Assembly (NCBI GenBank): GCA_043770095.1
Contig: JAYVIR010000028.1
Location: 1-25,049 of the forward strand
Source: JBGSUZ01 sp043770095
Lineage (GTDB): Bacteria; Bacillota; Clostridia; Peptostreptococcales; Acidaminobacteraceae
Length of the DNA: 25,049 nt
Direction of reading: 5' to 3'
Shown piece by piece: positions 7,382 to 15,008 of this stretch. How positions within the stretch are numbered: position 1 is the first letter of the stretch; each line of letters starts with the position of its first letter. A model generated the notes under the pieces. The model did not search any database. It was given only the letters and a program-made list of their open reading frames with translations, and was not told the DNA's origin. Both the position numbers and the translations under genes were made by a program.

Positions 7382-8797
7382 CTAAAGTCCAAGAGCCTTT
7401 ATCTTATTAAACAGTTGTCTGCGCGTAATGCCCAAAACCTCGGCGGTAGCAGTCATATTATGATTGTTTTTTTCTAAAATACTGCTGATATACACTTTTT
7501 CTACAGCAGCTCTAAAATCTTTGAGCGTCTGCTGTTCACCAGATTGGTTCTGATCCGCTTCAATGGTTTCCTTTTTTGAGTATCCAAAAAGGTCTTGACT
7601 TGTAATAATCCCATTTTCACTAAACACAACCAGTCGCTCTGCCATATTTTTTAATTCTCTCACGTTGCCTGGAAAATCATATTGATTGAGATAAGCCCAC
7701 ACCTCAGGCTCAATCGTGTGAATTTCTTTGTTCATCACCTGACTCGCATTTTTCACAAAGTAATTCATGAGTTTAGGCAGATCTTCTTTTCTGTGCCTAA
7801 GAGGAGGGATTTCTAAAACAATGGTGCTGATTCTATAGTAAAAATCCTCTCTAAACAGCCCTTTTTCAATAAGCGGTGCCATAGGCTTATTGGTTGCCGT
7901 GACCAGCCTAAAATCAACCTTAATCGTTTCATTACTCCCCAAGCGTTCTACTTGCTTGTTTTCAATAACCCTAAGCAGTTTGATCTGGGTAGATAATGAA
8001 ATATCTGCAACTTCATCTAGGAAGAGCGTTCCACCTTCTGCGGCTTCAAATCTTCCCAGTCTGTCAATTAGAGCTCCTGTAAAAGCCCCTTTACTATGTC
8101 CAAACAGTTCGGATTCTAGAACGTTATCGGATAACGACTGGCAATTAACCGCTATAAAAGGTTTCTGCCCCCTCTGACTCACTTCATGAATGTACTGTGC
8201 AAAAACTTCCTTTCCCACGCCAGATTCTCCGAGAAGCAAAATATTCACTGGTGATAAGGCTGCTTTCTTTACCAGATTCACAACATGGCAAAAGGCTTCA
8301 TTTTCGGACTCCATAAGTTTTTCAACTGTTTTAATCGCATTTGAAGGATGATTTGCATGAGACGTTTGATTCAAATTTGAAAGTGATTTAACCTTTAAAT
8401 ACTTTGAGTCCTGAGTCTGCAAAAACACTTTATCCACTTCCGCTAACAACTCCGTCGGGTCATTGCCTTTGACGTAGTAACCTGCCGCACCTTCTCGAAT
8501 GGCTTCTACTGCATTAGGAATTGTCGCATAAGCTGTCATCAGAATAACCGATGTTTTAGGACTTACGCTCTGCTTATTTACATTAATATGCCTAATAAGA
8601 TCCATACCGCTCATTCCAGGCATCATCAAATCCGTTAACACCAAATCGTAGTGCTTCCACAGTAACTTTTGAAGCGCCTCTTCAGCCGAAATTGCCCATT
8701 GAAGGTCATAGCCCTCATACTCAAGAATTTGACGAATGCCATCGGCAAATAGTGCCTCATCGTCTACAATCAATATTTGAAACGCTTTTCTATTCAT
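7382..8797 (-). CDS. NtrC-type sigma-54-dependent response regulator
   Basis: 471 residues. The receiver domain (about 6-125) has the acidic pair D12-D13, phospho-acceptor D56 in LVLTDLMMPG, T/A in LMTAYA, and the switch lysine in YYVKGND, where the usual Lys-Pro is Lys-Gly. The AAA+ sigma-54 contact domain (about 165-400) has Walker A GESGVGKE, the sigma-54-touching loop KGAFTGA, and Walker B GGTLFLDEVAD. A Fis-type helix-turn-helix is at the C-terminus (ATAEVLGITRRQLFNKIKAL). GAGGAGG precedes the ATG. It lies 19 bases after the kinase gene, so the two form a two-component pair. Its likely target is brnQ, which has a consensus sigma-54 promoter. Confidence 0.95.
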   Translation of the reverse strand: MNRKAFQILIVDDEALFADGIRQILEYEGYDLQWAISAEEALQKLLWKHYDLVLTDLMMPGMSGMDLIRHINVNKQSVSPKTSVILMTAYATIPNAVEAIREGAAGYYVKGNDPTELLAEVDKVFLQTQDSKYLKVKSLSNLNQTSHANHPSNAIKTVEKLMESENEAFCHVVNLVKKAALSPVNILLLGESGVGKEVFAQYIHEVSQRGQKPFIAVNCQSLSDNVLESELFGHSKGAFTGALIDRLGRFEAAEGGTLFLDEVADISLSTQIKLLRVIENKQVERLGSNETIKVDFRLVTATNKPMAPLIEKGLFREDFYYRISTIVLEIPPLRHRKEDLPKLMNYFVKNASQVMNKEIHTIEPEVWAYLNQYDFPGNVRELKNMAERLVVFSENGIITSQDLFGYSKKETIEADQNQSGEQQTLKDFRAAVEKVYISSILEKNNHNMTATAEVLGITRRQLFNKIKALGL

Positions 8798-8816
8798 GTA
8801 GCCTCCTCAAATGCCT

Positions 8817-10511
8817 TTAAATCTCGATGCTAAAGCAACTACCTTGACCGAGCTGACTCTCAGCCTTAATCTTACCACCCATTTTCTGAACTTCATTATA
8901 GACAATATAAAGTCCCAGTCCAGTCCCATTTGAAGAACCTTTTGTCGTAAAGAAAGGGTCATATAACTGCTCAATTGTCTTTTGCGACATCCCTACGCCA
9001 TTGTCTTTAACACAAATTAATAAGTTGCTATGCGTTTGATCCTCTGTGACGGAAATTGATAAAATACCACCCTCTGGCATTGCATCGACTGCATTTGAAA
9101 ACAAATTTAAAAGTACGTGCTTAAGGGACTCCAAATAAGTCTTATGTGAGAGCATTGGGTCACAAATCAGTTCAAACTCAATACCTTGCGTTTGCCAAGC
9201 TTTATGATTAATCTGCCATAAATTTTCAATAAAGGTCCGCATAGGAATATGGCTCAGTTGATTGTCTGATATCTGAGAAAAATTGAGTAAATTATCAATG
9301 GTTTTATTGGCTCTCTCAACGGACTGCTCAATGCTTTCTATTTGCTTTAATCGTCCAACCGTTTCAGATTCACGTTTCAACAGATAAGCGGCATTTCTAA
9401 TAATACCAAGCGGTGTTCGAATTTCATGTGCAATCCCTGCAGCCAACTGACCCACAGCTGCCATTTTGCTTGACTGCAACATACGACTTTCAGCATGTTT
9501 GTACTCTGCAAAGGATTTTTCCAATTCCTGCTTGCTAATTGTAAGCGCCGTGGTCTGGCGAATAACTTCTCGTTGCAACTCTCGGTTCCAATAATATAAC
9601 CCTAAAGCCGTCATTGCCGCAATGAACATGGTAAATTGTATGATCAGCCAATATCTTTCGTTGTTTGTATTTTTAGTAATAAGTGGCTGAGAAACAAACC
9701 ATTTCTCATAAATACGATCCATCATTCCCTGTTTATTAAGCCGATGAATGCCTTTATTGAGAATGCTTAAAAGCATTTTATTATTTTTCTCAACGCCAAT
9801 AACCGCTTCTCTTTCATAAAGATAATCCGTAAGCAGAATGTAATTTTGACTGAGTTTTTCCTGAGTCAAATAGAAATTAATGACGGATTCATCGCCTAGA
9901 ACCGCGTCCACTTGACCTTCTTCTAAGGCATGAATTGCCGTCCTTAAATCCGTTGTGGGGAGGGTCTTTATCTGTTTATAACGACCCTGCAGATATTCAA
10001 AAACATAATCGCCTTGTATGGCAGCAATTTTCTTGCCTTCAAGTTCAGACTTTAAGTGTATGTTCTTCTCACTTCGCTTGACAAGAATTGCACCTCTTTG
10101 GAAATAGATAGGATCCGTAAAGAGGAATAACTTTGTACGCTCTTTTGAAGCGTACATATCGCATAAATCTGTATCACCAAGGCTCAGAGCGTTTAACGCG
10201 TCGTTCCAGATCATTGGTTTTGTTTGAATATTATTGCCAAGTTCTAGAGAAAGTGCCGCAATATAGTCAATGACCAAACCTTCATATTGACTCGTTTGAG
10301 GATTGACGTATCTCAGCGGAGGTGAATTCTGATCCGCCCCGTATATTAAGTCACCATTCTTTTTCAGATATTCTTTTTCGGCTGCGGTCAGCCATGAATC
10401 ACTCTGAAAAAAATTTAGTAGCGTGGTGTTGTATTCTAGCTCGTAGAATCGATTTGCAAAGAATAAGAGCACCACTCCAATGCCTATGCCAATCAACCAT
10501 TTTTTCTTCAT
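8817..10511 (-). CDS. Sensor histidine kinase with periplasmic amino-acid-binding-type domain
   Basis: 564 residues: N-terminal membrane helix (about 4-20), SBP_bac_3-type sensor domain (about 40-275) outside the membrane, second helix (about 287-308), coiled coil, then an NtrB-like HisKA domain with phospho-acceptor H362 in GIAHEIRTPLG. The C-terminal ATPase has N-box LLNLFSNAVDAMPEGG, DNGVGMS, FFTTKG and GTGLGLYIV. The binding domain keeps the Arg of ASKERTKLFLFTDPIY and the Asp of VDAVLGDES, which in the family clamp the alpha-carboxylate and alpha-amino groups. An amino acid ligand is therefore plausible (inference). Its ATG overlaps the stop of the DUF4438-like gene by one base (TAATG), and GGAG inside that gene serves as its ribosome site. 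It is the cognate kinase of the adjacent sigma-54 regulator. Confidence 0.93.
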   Translation of the reverse strand: MKKKWLIGIGIGVVLLFFANRFYELEYNTTLLNFFQSDSWLTAAEKEYLKKNGDLIYGADQNSPPLRYVNPQTSQYEGLVIDYIAALSLELGNNIQTKPMIWNDALNALSLGDTDLCDMYASKERTKLFLFTDPIYFQRGAILVKRSEKNIHLKSELEGKKIAAIQGDYVFEYLQGRYKQIKTLPTTDLRTAIHALEEGQVDAVLGDESVINFYLTQEKLSQNYILLTDYLYEREAVIGVEKNNKMLLSILNKGIHRLNKQGMMDRIYEKWFVSQPLITKNTNNERYWLIIQFTMFIAAMTALGLYYWNRELQREVIRQTTALTISKQELEKSFAEYKHAESRMLQSSKMAAVGQLAAGIAHEIRTPLGIIRNAAYLLKRESETVGRLKQIESIEQSVERANKTIDNLLNFSQISDNQLSHIPMRTFIENLWQINHKAWQTQGIEFELICDPMLSHKTYLESLKHVLLNLFSNAVDAMPEGGILSISVTEDQTHSNLLICVKDNGVGMSQKTIEQLYDPFFTTKGSSNGTGLGLYIVYNEVQKMGGKIKAESQLGQGSCFSIEI

Positions 10512-11365
10512 TAATACTCCATATATTGACTTAAATTAGAACTTTCAACCAAAAGACCATTAATACGAGGCGTTTTTGAACTCATTAAAATTGTAATGCC
10601 AGGGCCATGCCCCATCTTAATGCAATCTGAATGAATGACTATGCCAATGCTGACAGCGCCTTTAAGTCTGCCACCCATGCCATAGGTGTTGTCACAATCT
10701 TGAAGCAAGACGAAATCTCCAAATTTGAGTTTATCAAGGCCAAGTGCCACAATTTCTGCCCGATCAGAAGTGATCAAGTCATAGTCGCCTTTTTGTGCAT
10801 AGGCTGATCCGACGCCACTGCCCATTAAATATTGAGGAATGACGGCAACAACTGGTACAACCAATTGATCTGCTTCAATGAGAATGCCCATCTTTTCAAA
10901 CAATGCTGGATCCATGCTCATTATTTTAACATCTTCAAATCCTTCTACTTCTAGGCCTTGACCATATGCTTTTACAAGAATTTTATCATCAATTGTCAAC
11001 TGCTCCATAACGGTCTGAGGAAACTGAACCATAAGATGTTCTACGCCGCCGTGAGTGCCAACGACATACCCAATAGATCCTTTTGCATCGCCAGTAATGA
11101 GTTTTGCCTCATTACCAACACATGAAAGGACCGCTAGTGCCGCGTTATGTGCATCAATTTCATTTTTGACGCTGACGCCTGGTTCTACATGATCTCCTAC
11201 CCAACCAAAAGCGCAGTCTCCCACTTTCACATTGTAGGTAATCCCGCCTGTTGCAGGTAAAATAAACGGTTGTCCATCTGTTGTTACGCGGTATCCGGAG
11301 AATGATGGGTGTTGAATTTTACCCTGAACCGATTGCATGACAAGATGTGCTTTGTTTGTTTTCAT
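10511..11365 (-). CDS. DUF4438-like protein, first gene of the sensor operon
   Basis: 284 residues, glycine- and valine-rich, with no signal peptide or membrane helix, so probably cytoplasmic. Features include GGITYNVKVGDCAFGWVGDHVEPGV, GTHGGVEHLMVQFP, a central VVPVVAVIP-YLMGSGVGSA segment, and QDCDNTYGMGG-LKGAVSIGIVIHSDC near the C-terminus. I recognise it as resembling the DUF4438 family, which is of unknown function (a Thermotoga member is known structurally). I made this assignment from memory of the pattern, without a search. The start is supported by AGGAGG five bases upstream. It is translationally coupled to the kinase gene (one-base overlap), which suggests a role tied to the signal, for example as an enzyme or binding protein acting on the sensed compound. 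That role is inference. Confidence 0.75.
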   Translation of the reverse strand: MKTNKAHLVMQSVQGKIQHPSFSGYRVTTDGQPFILPATGGITYNVKVGDCAFGWVGDHVEPGVSVKNEIDAHNAALAVLSCVGNEAKLITGDAKGSIGYVVGTHGGVEHLMVQFPQTVMEQLTIDDKILVKAYGQGLEVEGFEDVKIMSMDPALFEKMGILIEADQLVVPVVAVIPQYLMGSGVGSAYAQKGDYDLITSDRAEIVALGLDKLKFGDFVLLQDCDNTYGMGGRLKGAVSIGIVIHSDCIKMGHGPGITILMSSKTPRINGLLVESSNLSQYMEY

Positions 11366-11420
11366 GAGAACCTCCTATGTTTGTGTACAGTTTTAATGCA
11401 TTTTTATACACATTCATCTC

Positions 11421-11450
11421 ATTATATCATGCCCTCAAAATAAACGACAA
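11421..11450 (-). promoter_or_regulatory. Promoter of the DUF4438-kinase-regulator operon
   Basis: On the minus strand TTGTCG (11445-11450) and TGATATAAT (extended -10, TATAAT at 11421-11426) are 18 bases apart. The -10 is consensus with the TG extension. It starts right after the terminator of the upstream gene, so the three-gene operon seems to be transcribed by sigma-A while its predicted target uses sigma-54. Confidence 0.65.
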
Positions 11451-11479
11451 AAAAATAGACCTACAAAATGAATAGGTCT
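11449..11479 (-). terminator. Terminator of the NlpC/P60-like gene
   Basis: AGACCTA (11457-11463) and TAGGTCT (11473-11479) form a seven-base-pair stem with a nine-base loop, followed on the minus strand by seven T residues. It starts two bases after the stop codon of the gene at 11481. Confidence 0.9.
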
Positions 11480-11480
11480 G

Positions 11481-12098
11481 TTAAATAAATGGTTGATAAA
11501 TTAAGCTGAGTTTTTTATTGATGACGCCAATTAAACTTGTCTCAGGCTCAATTTGATTATCAATTGGATGGAGCATTTTAAGATCACCCTCGTAGCAGAT
11601 TGGCCAACCCACTTGCCGCAAGTGTTCTGGTCTAATCAAATTACGCGGAGTCTTTAAATCTAAAATATCACTTTCTCTCAAAATGTGATACACAAATTCT
11701 GAACACAAAAATCGATTTTCATATTCATGCGATTTTTTCTGAACGCTGTGTATGAGTCCCATATAATTGTATTTATATTTTTCTTTTTCACTGACAAACG
11801 CTTCAAGAAGTACTCTTGCCCGATGGTATTGAGCCGCATTCACTTCAATTTCATAAACCACACTTGGTAGATTTTTCTGAAGTCCAAAAAGCCCTGAGTG
11901 GAGTTCTTCACGCTTAAAGTGTCCAATAAGCGGGTTGTAAGTATGTTTGCGACCAAAGCTATACATGTGACTTAGCTCAGGATCTAGAGTAATAGAAGCA
12001 TGTGTATACTCATCACGCTTAAACAGTTGAATGGCTCTGGACATATTGGTATTCGTACGTGTCAGCACAACATATACATGATAAGTTTTCATTTTCAT
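11481..12098 (-). CDS. Permuted NlpC/P60 (papain-fold) type protein
   Basis: 205 residues with no signal peptide. A histidine sits in DEYTHASITLD near residue 34, and a cysteine in RFLCSEFVYHIL near residue 130. This His-before-Cys order is what permuted papain-like (YiiX/NlpC-P60-like) amidases show. SFGRKHTYNPLIGHF and the C-terminal IRPEHLRQVGWPICYEG are further conserved-looking parts. Such proteins are thought to cleave amide or thioester bonds in lipids or peptides, but the substrate of this one is unknown. GAGGGTGA precedes the first ATG; the second ATG two codons later is also possible. It has its own promoter-like sequence and terminator, so it seems to be a single-gene unit. Confidence 0.65.
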   Translation of the reverse strand: MKMKTYHVYVVLTRTNTNMSRAIQLFKRDEYTHASITLDPELSHMYSFGRKHTYNPLIGHFKREELHSGLFGLQKNLPSVVYEIEVNAAQYHRARVLLEAFVSEKEKYKYNYMGLIHSVQKKSHEYENRFLCSEFVYHILRESDILDLKTPRNLIRPEHLRQVGWPICYEGDLKMLHPIDNQIEPETSLIGVINKKLSLIYQPFI

Positions 12099-12126
12099 TT
12101 CACCCTCTTCAAATTGCTACTATACC

Positions 12127-12155
12127 AATATACCCAATTTTCATGCACTTAACAA
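12127..12155 (-). promoter_or_regulatory. Possible promoter of the NlpC/P60-like gene
   Basis: On the minus strand TTGTTA (12150-12155) and TATATT (12127-12132) are 17 bases apart, 29 bases before the start codon. The match is moderate. Confidence 0.4.
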
Positions 12156-12235
12156 GCAAAACGTGCTATATTGAAAATACAGTACTTATTTTTTGTTTTT
12201 CAAATTATTTTTAGATACCTTTACAGGAGGCTTAC

Positions 12236-13222
12236 ATGCTCATCGAAGGCATACATCAAATTCAAGTCCCGCTGCCAAATAATCCGCTTAAAATAATCAA
12301 CTGCTATCTTATTTTACCTAGCACCAATCAGCCTGATGGCAGGGCACTTCTTATTGATACAGGCTTTGACCACCCTGAAGCCTATCTGGCGATTACTTCT
12401 TATATTGAAGCTTTGGGCATTTCGTTTGACCAAATTGACCTACTCGCAACCCATTTGCACTCAGATCACAGCGGACAGCTGACACGCCTTAAATCAGATA
12501 AAAGCATTTGTTATGCAGGCGATGTAGATGGCCCTCTCATCAACGCCATGACTAGAGAAGACTACTGGCTTGAATTCTCGAAATTATATACCCTCATGGG
12601 CTTAGACTTTGATCAAATCAGCTATATTGATCACCCTGGCTACAAATACTGCCCTAAGACACCTGTCGATTTTGTCTATCTTAAAGAAGGACAGCTATTG
12701 AATTATGGCGATTTTTCGTTCAACATTATTGATGTTCCTGGGCATACGCCAGGTCAGATTGTTCTTTGGGATGAAAGTAAATCTCTTCTCATCTCTGCCG
12801 ATCATATTCTTGACGAGATAACGCCAAATATTTCTTTTTGGGGATTCAAACACGGCGATTCGCTTGGAACTTATATTAAAAGCCTCCATAAAATAAGAGC
12901 CTTAAGTCCAAGAGTAGCACTGCCTTCTCACCGCTGCCTCATTTACAGCGTCAATGAACGCATCGATGCGCTGATTGCCCATCATGAGGAACGTCTGAGC
13001 GAAGTCCTTGAAATTCTCAAAAAAAGCAAAACTGCCCTCAATCCGAGAGCAGTTGCAGCGCAGATGCACTGGAGCGTTCGTCAAAATAACTTTGATGATT
13101 TTGCGAGTCCACAAAAATGGTTTGCGACAGCCGAGGCAATGGCGCATCTAGTCCACTTAGAAACGCGCGGACTTGTAAAAATGAGCATGAACGCGGATTT
13201 GGTTTACTTTACAAGTTTATAA
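12236..13222 (+). CDS. Metallo-beta-lactamase-fold hydrolase
   Basis: 328 residues. The metal-binding motif HxHxDH is present as THLHSDHSGQL (near residue 78). It is followed by GHTPGQIVLWDE, the bridging Asp in LLISADHI, and a late histidine in LPSHR. The last 90 residues are helical and could be the winged-helix-like tail found in LACTB2-type members. The order fits a binuclear zinc or iron hydrolase of the MBL superfamily. The substrate cannot be told. AGGAGG lies five bases before the ATG. It is divergent from the NlpC/P60-like gene and convergent with the nitroreductases. I see no clear terminator in the 24 bases before the opposing gene. Confidence 0.88.
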   Translation: MLIEGIHQIQVPLPNNPLKIINCYLILPSTNQPDGRALLIDTGFDHPEAYLAITSYIEALGISFDQIDLLATHLHSDHSGQLTRLKSDKSICYAGDVDGPLINAMTREDYWLEFSKLYTLMGLDFDQISYIDHPGYKYCPKTPVDFVYLKEGQLLNYGDFSFNIIDVPGHTPGQIVLWDESKSLLISADHILDEITPNISFWGFKHGDSLGTYIKSLHKIRALSPRVALPSHRCLIYSVNERIDALIAHHEERLSEVLEILKKSKTALNPRAVAAQMHWSVRQNNFDDFASPQKWFATAEAMAHLVHLETRGLVKMSMNADLVYFTSL

Positions 13223-13246
13223 GCTTACAAGTTTTATTAAAGATAT

Positions 13247-14122
13247 TTATTTTTCAACCCAAGAGATGACATAACTAAGGTCGTCTCTTTTTTCGTCAGT
13301 ATTCAAATCTAGAATTTGCCACGAGCCTTCAAGTCCAAGTTCCTGAGCCGCGAATTCAAAGTGACATGCAGCGATGCCCATATCTACTCTTTGAATGTCA
13401 TAGCCTAAAGAAGAAGCATAGCCTTTTGTTTGGCTCAATACAAGATGCCATTGTTTGCCATCTTTAACAATTCTCCAAGGCTGTTTATTGGAAGCCGATG
13501 GCCCCATTTGAACCATATCAAGTACTTCCTGATAAGCGCCAGCGCTTTGTTTTGTAAGCGGTTTTCCGAGACCCTCTTTGAGGTTCAGCTTGCCCTCAAA
13601 GAACAGTTCTTCCCACGGTTTTCGTTGGTTAGAACCAGCGACCTTGCGGATCAATCCGCCAAATAACCCATCTTTTTCAGCTGGGTAGCCAAAAGGAATA
13701 ACAATTGGCAGCATTTCTTTTTCTTTTAACCCGATAGCACTCGCAAATTGACCTTTATTAAACGTGCCTCCGAGCCAGCAAGTTCCGATCCCCATAGCAG
13801 TCGCTTGCAAAACAGCCGCTTCCATTTGGTAACCAAGGCTTTCCATTTTCATTGGGCCCAGCTCCGTCGCAGAAAGCATGTAATGCTTTGCACCTTTAAT
13901 GATACCGTAAGTACCAAGCTTTAAGGGCGTCTGGGAATCCTGAATAACTGAAATGACTTTGTATCGAATAGACTCTCCAAAAGGACTCTTCGTTTCGTTG
14001 AGGACCTTTTCAACAACTGCTATGGTATCTTTACTCACTTCTTTACTAGAGTATCCACGATTAGAACGTCTGATTTCAATAACCTTTTTAAGTGGCATTT
14101 CTTTAAATCGTCTATTTGTCAT
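13247..14122 (-). CDS. Two-domain nitroreductase family protein (TM1586-like)
   Basis: 291 residues from the ATG at 14122. The frame extends to 14224, but that part overlaps the preceding gene heavily and does not resemble the family. The N-terminal half begins MTNRRFKEMPLKKVIEIRRS, with the typical nitroreductase R-RS-R start and MGIGTCWLGGTFN. The second half has VLDMVQMGPSASNKQPWRI, which is again a nitroreductase FMN-site pattern, so one chain seems to carry both halves of the fold, as in TM1586-like proteins. FMN-dependent reduction is likely; the substrate is unknown. It overlaps the stop of the upstream nfsA-like gene by 11 bases, so the two are translated as an operon under the TetR-type repressor. 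Confidence 0.85.
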   Translation of the reverse strand: MTNRRFKEMPLKKVIEIRRSNRGYSSKEVSKDTIAVVEKVLNETKSPFGESIRYKVISVIQDSQTPLKLGTYGIIKGAKHYMLSATELGPMKMESLGYQMEAAVLQATAMGIGTCWLGGTFNKGQFASAIGLKEKEMLPIVIPFGYPAEKDGLFGGLIRKVAGSNQRKPWEELFFEGKLNLKEGLGKPLTKQSAGAYQEVLDMVQMGPSASNKQPWRIVKDGKQWHLVLSQTKGYASSLGYDIQRVDMGIAACHFEFAAQELGLEGSWQILDLNTDEKRDDLSYVISWVEK

Positions 14123-14852
14123 TTCTAAAACCCTGCTTTCTAATAGATGGGTATACTTTTGGGAAGTAAACAAATTTGTACGTGCCCGCAACGCTTTGGC
14201 TCCAGTTTCGATCACTTTCGCCACCAGTTCTGACTTTCATGTAATCTGACACTTGCTGATCGTATTCATTGAGAAGTTCAAGTTGATCTGGATTGTAGTG
14301 ATTTTCATGCCTAAATAGCGCTTCTGGAATTCGAGGTTTTTGATTTGAAATTTCCATCGATCTTCCAATGACAAGACCTGCAACTGGATAGACAAACTCA
14401 GGGAGTCCAAAGAGTTCAATCATTTCGTCTGGAGATTTTCTAATGCCGCCAATCGCAACAGTCCCAAGACCCATAGATTCAGCCGCTGCTACGGCAGTTC
14501 CCATTGCAATGCCAACGTCTACGCTACCAACCATGATGGACTCCAAACTTTCTGTAATGACAAGTGTTTCACCATTTTTCTCAGCCGCTAATTTGGCTCT
14601 GTGATAATCCATGACGAATAACAAGAACACAGGTGCCTCGGCAATCCAAGCTTGTCCGCCAGCAAGTTCTGCCACTTTTTCTTTTTTTGCTTTATCCGTT
14701 ACCACTATGATGCTGATTTGTTGACCGTTGATAGAATTTGGCGCAGCTTGAGCGCTCTTAATAATAAAATCCAACTGACTTTGCTCAAACATCTCAGGGT
14801 CGTATTTTCGGATGGATCTGTGGTTTAATAAACTTTCTATAGTACTATTCAT
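14112..14852 (-). CDS. NADPH-dependent nitroreductase (NfsA/Frp type)
   Basis: 246 residues from the second ATG. FMN-binding HRSIRKYDPE and AAPNSINGQQISIIVV lie near the N-terminus. GVAMGTAVAA-type helix text (VDVGIAMGTAVAAAESMGLGTVAIGGIR) and GLVIGRS-KPRIPEALFRHENHY follow, as in NfsA and Frp enzymes. These FMN proteins reduce nitro compounds, quinones or flavins with NADPH. An ATG at 14861 lies only one base from AAAGGAGA, too near for use; the ATG at 14852 has the better spacing. The gene heads the two-gene operon and is divergent from the TetR gene with operators between them. Confidence 0.9.
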   Translation of the reverse strand: MNSTIESLLNHRSIRKYDPEMFEQSQLDFIIKSAQAAPNSINGQQISIIVVTDKAKKEKVAELAGGQAWIAEAPVFLLFVMDYHRAKLAAEKNGETLVITESLESIMVGSVDVGIAMGTAVAAAESMGLGTVAIGGIRKSPDEMIELFGLPEFVYPVAGLVIGRSMEISNQKPRIPEALFRHENHYNPDQLELLNEYDQQVSDYMKVRTGGESDRNWSQSVAGTYKFVYFPKVYPSIRKQGFRNDK

Positions 14853-14872
14853 AGGTTTCATTCTCCTTTTAG

Positions 14873-14886
14873 TGAACTTAAGTTCA
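14873..14886. promoter_or_regulatory. TetR-type operator 1 (perfect palindrome)
   Basis: TGAACTTAAGTTCA is a perfect 14-base palindrome. It lies just downstream of the predicted start of the nitroreductase transcript and before its ribosome site, where a bound repressor would block the polymerase. Confidence 0.8.
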
Positions 14887-14897
14887 GTTTTATTATT

Positions 14898-14926
14898 ATC
14901 ATACGCAACCTCAACTTAATTGTCAA
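14898..14926 (-). promoter_or_regulatory. Promoter of the nitroreductase operon
   Basis: Minus-strand TTGACA (14921-14926) and TATGAT (14898-14903) are 17 bases apart. The two palindromes lie on either side of this promoter. Confidence 0.8.
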
Positions 14927-14934
14927 CACAAAAA

Positions 14935-14948
14935 TGAACTAAAGTTCA
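14935..14948. promoter_or_regulatory. TetR-type operator 2
   Basis: TGAACTAAAGTTCA differs from operator 1 by a single base. Both are followed by GTTTT. It lies between the two divergent -35 boxes, and the centres are 62 bases apart. It probably allows the TetR protein to control both its own gene and the nitroreductases. Confidence 0.8.
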
Positions 14949-14955
14949 GTTTTCT

Positions 14956-14984
14956 TTGACTTTGAAGTTCTCAGATGATAAAAT
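14956..14984 (+). promoter_or_regulatory. Promoter of the TetR-type regulator gene
   Basis: TTGACT (14956-14961) and TAAAAT (14979-14984) are 17 bases apart, and the box pair begins eight bases after operator 2. Confidence 0.75.
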
Positions 14985-15008
14985 ACTGTCAAAAGGAGGT
15001 GTTCGTAT

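Noticed and set aside
13207..13240. TTACAAGTTT direct repeat at the end of the MBL-fold gene as a terminator
   Set aside because: The two copies are direct, not inverted, and form no stable stem.
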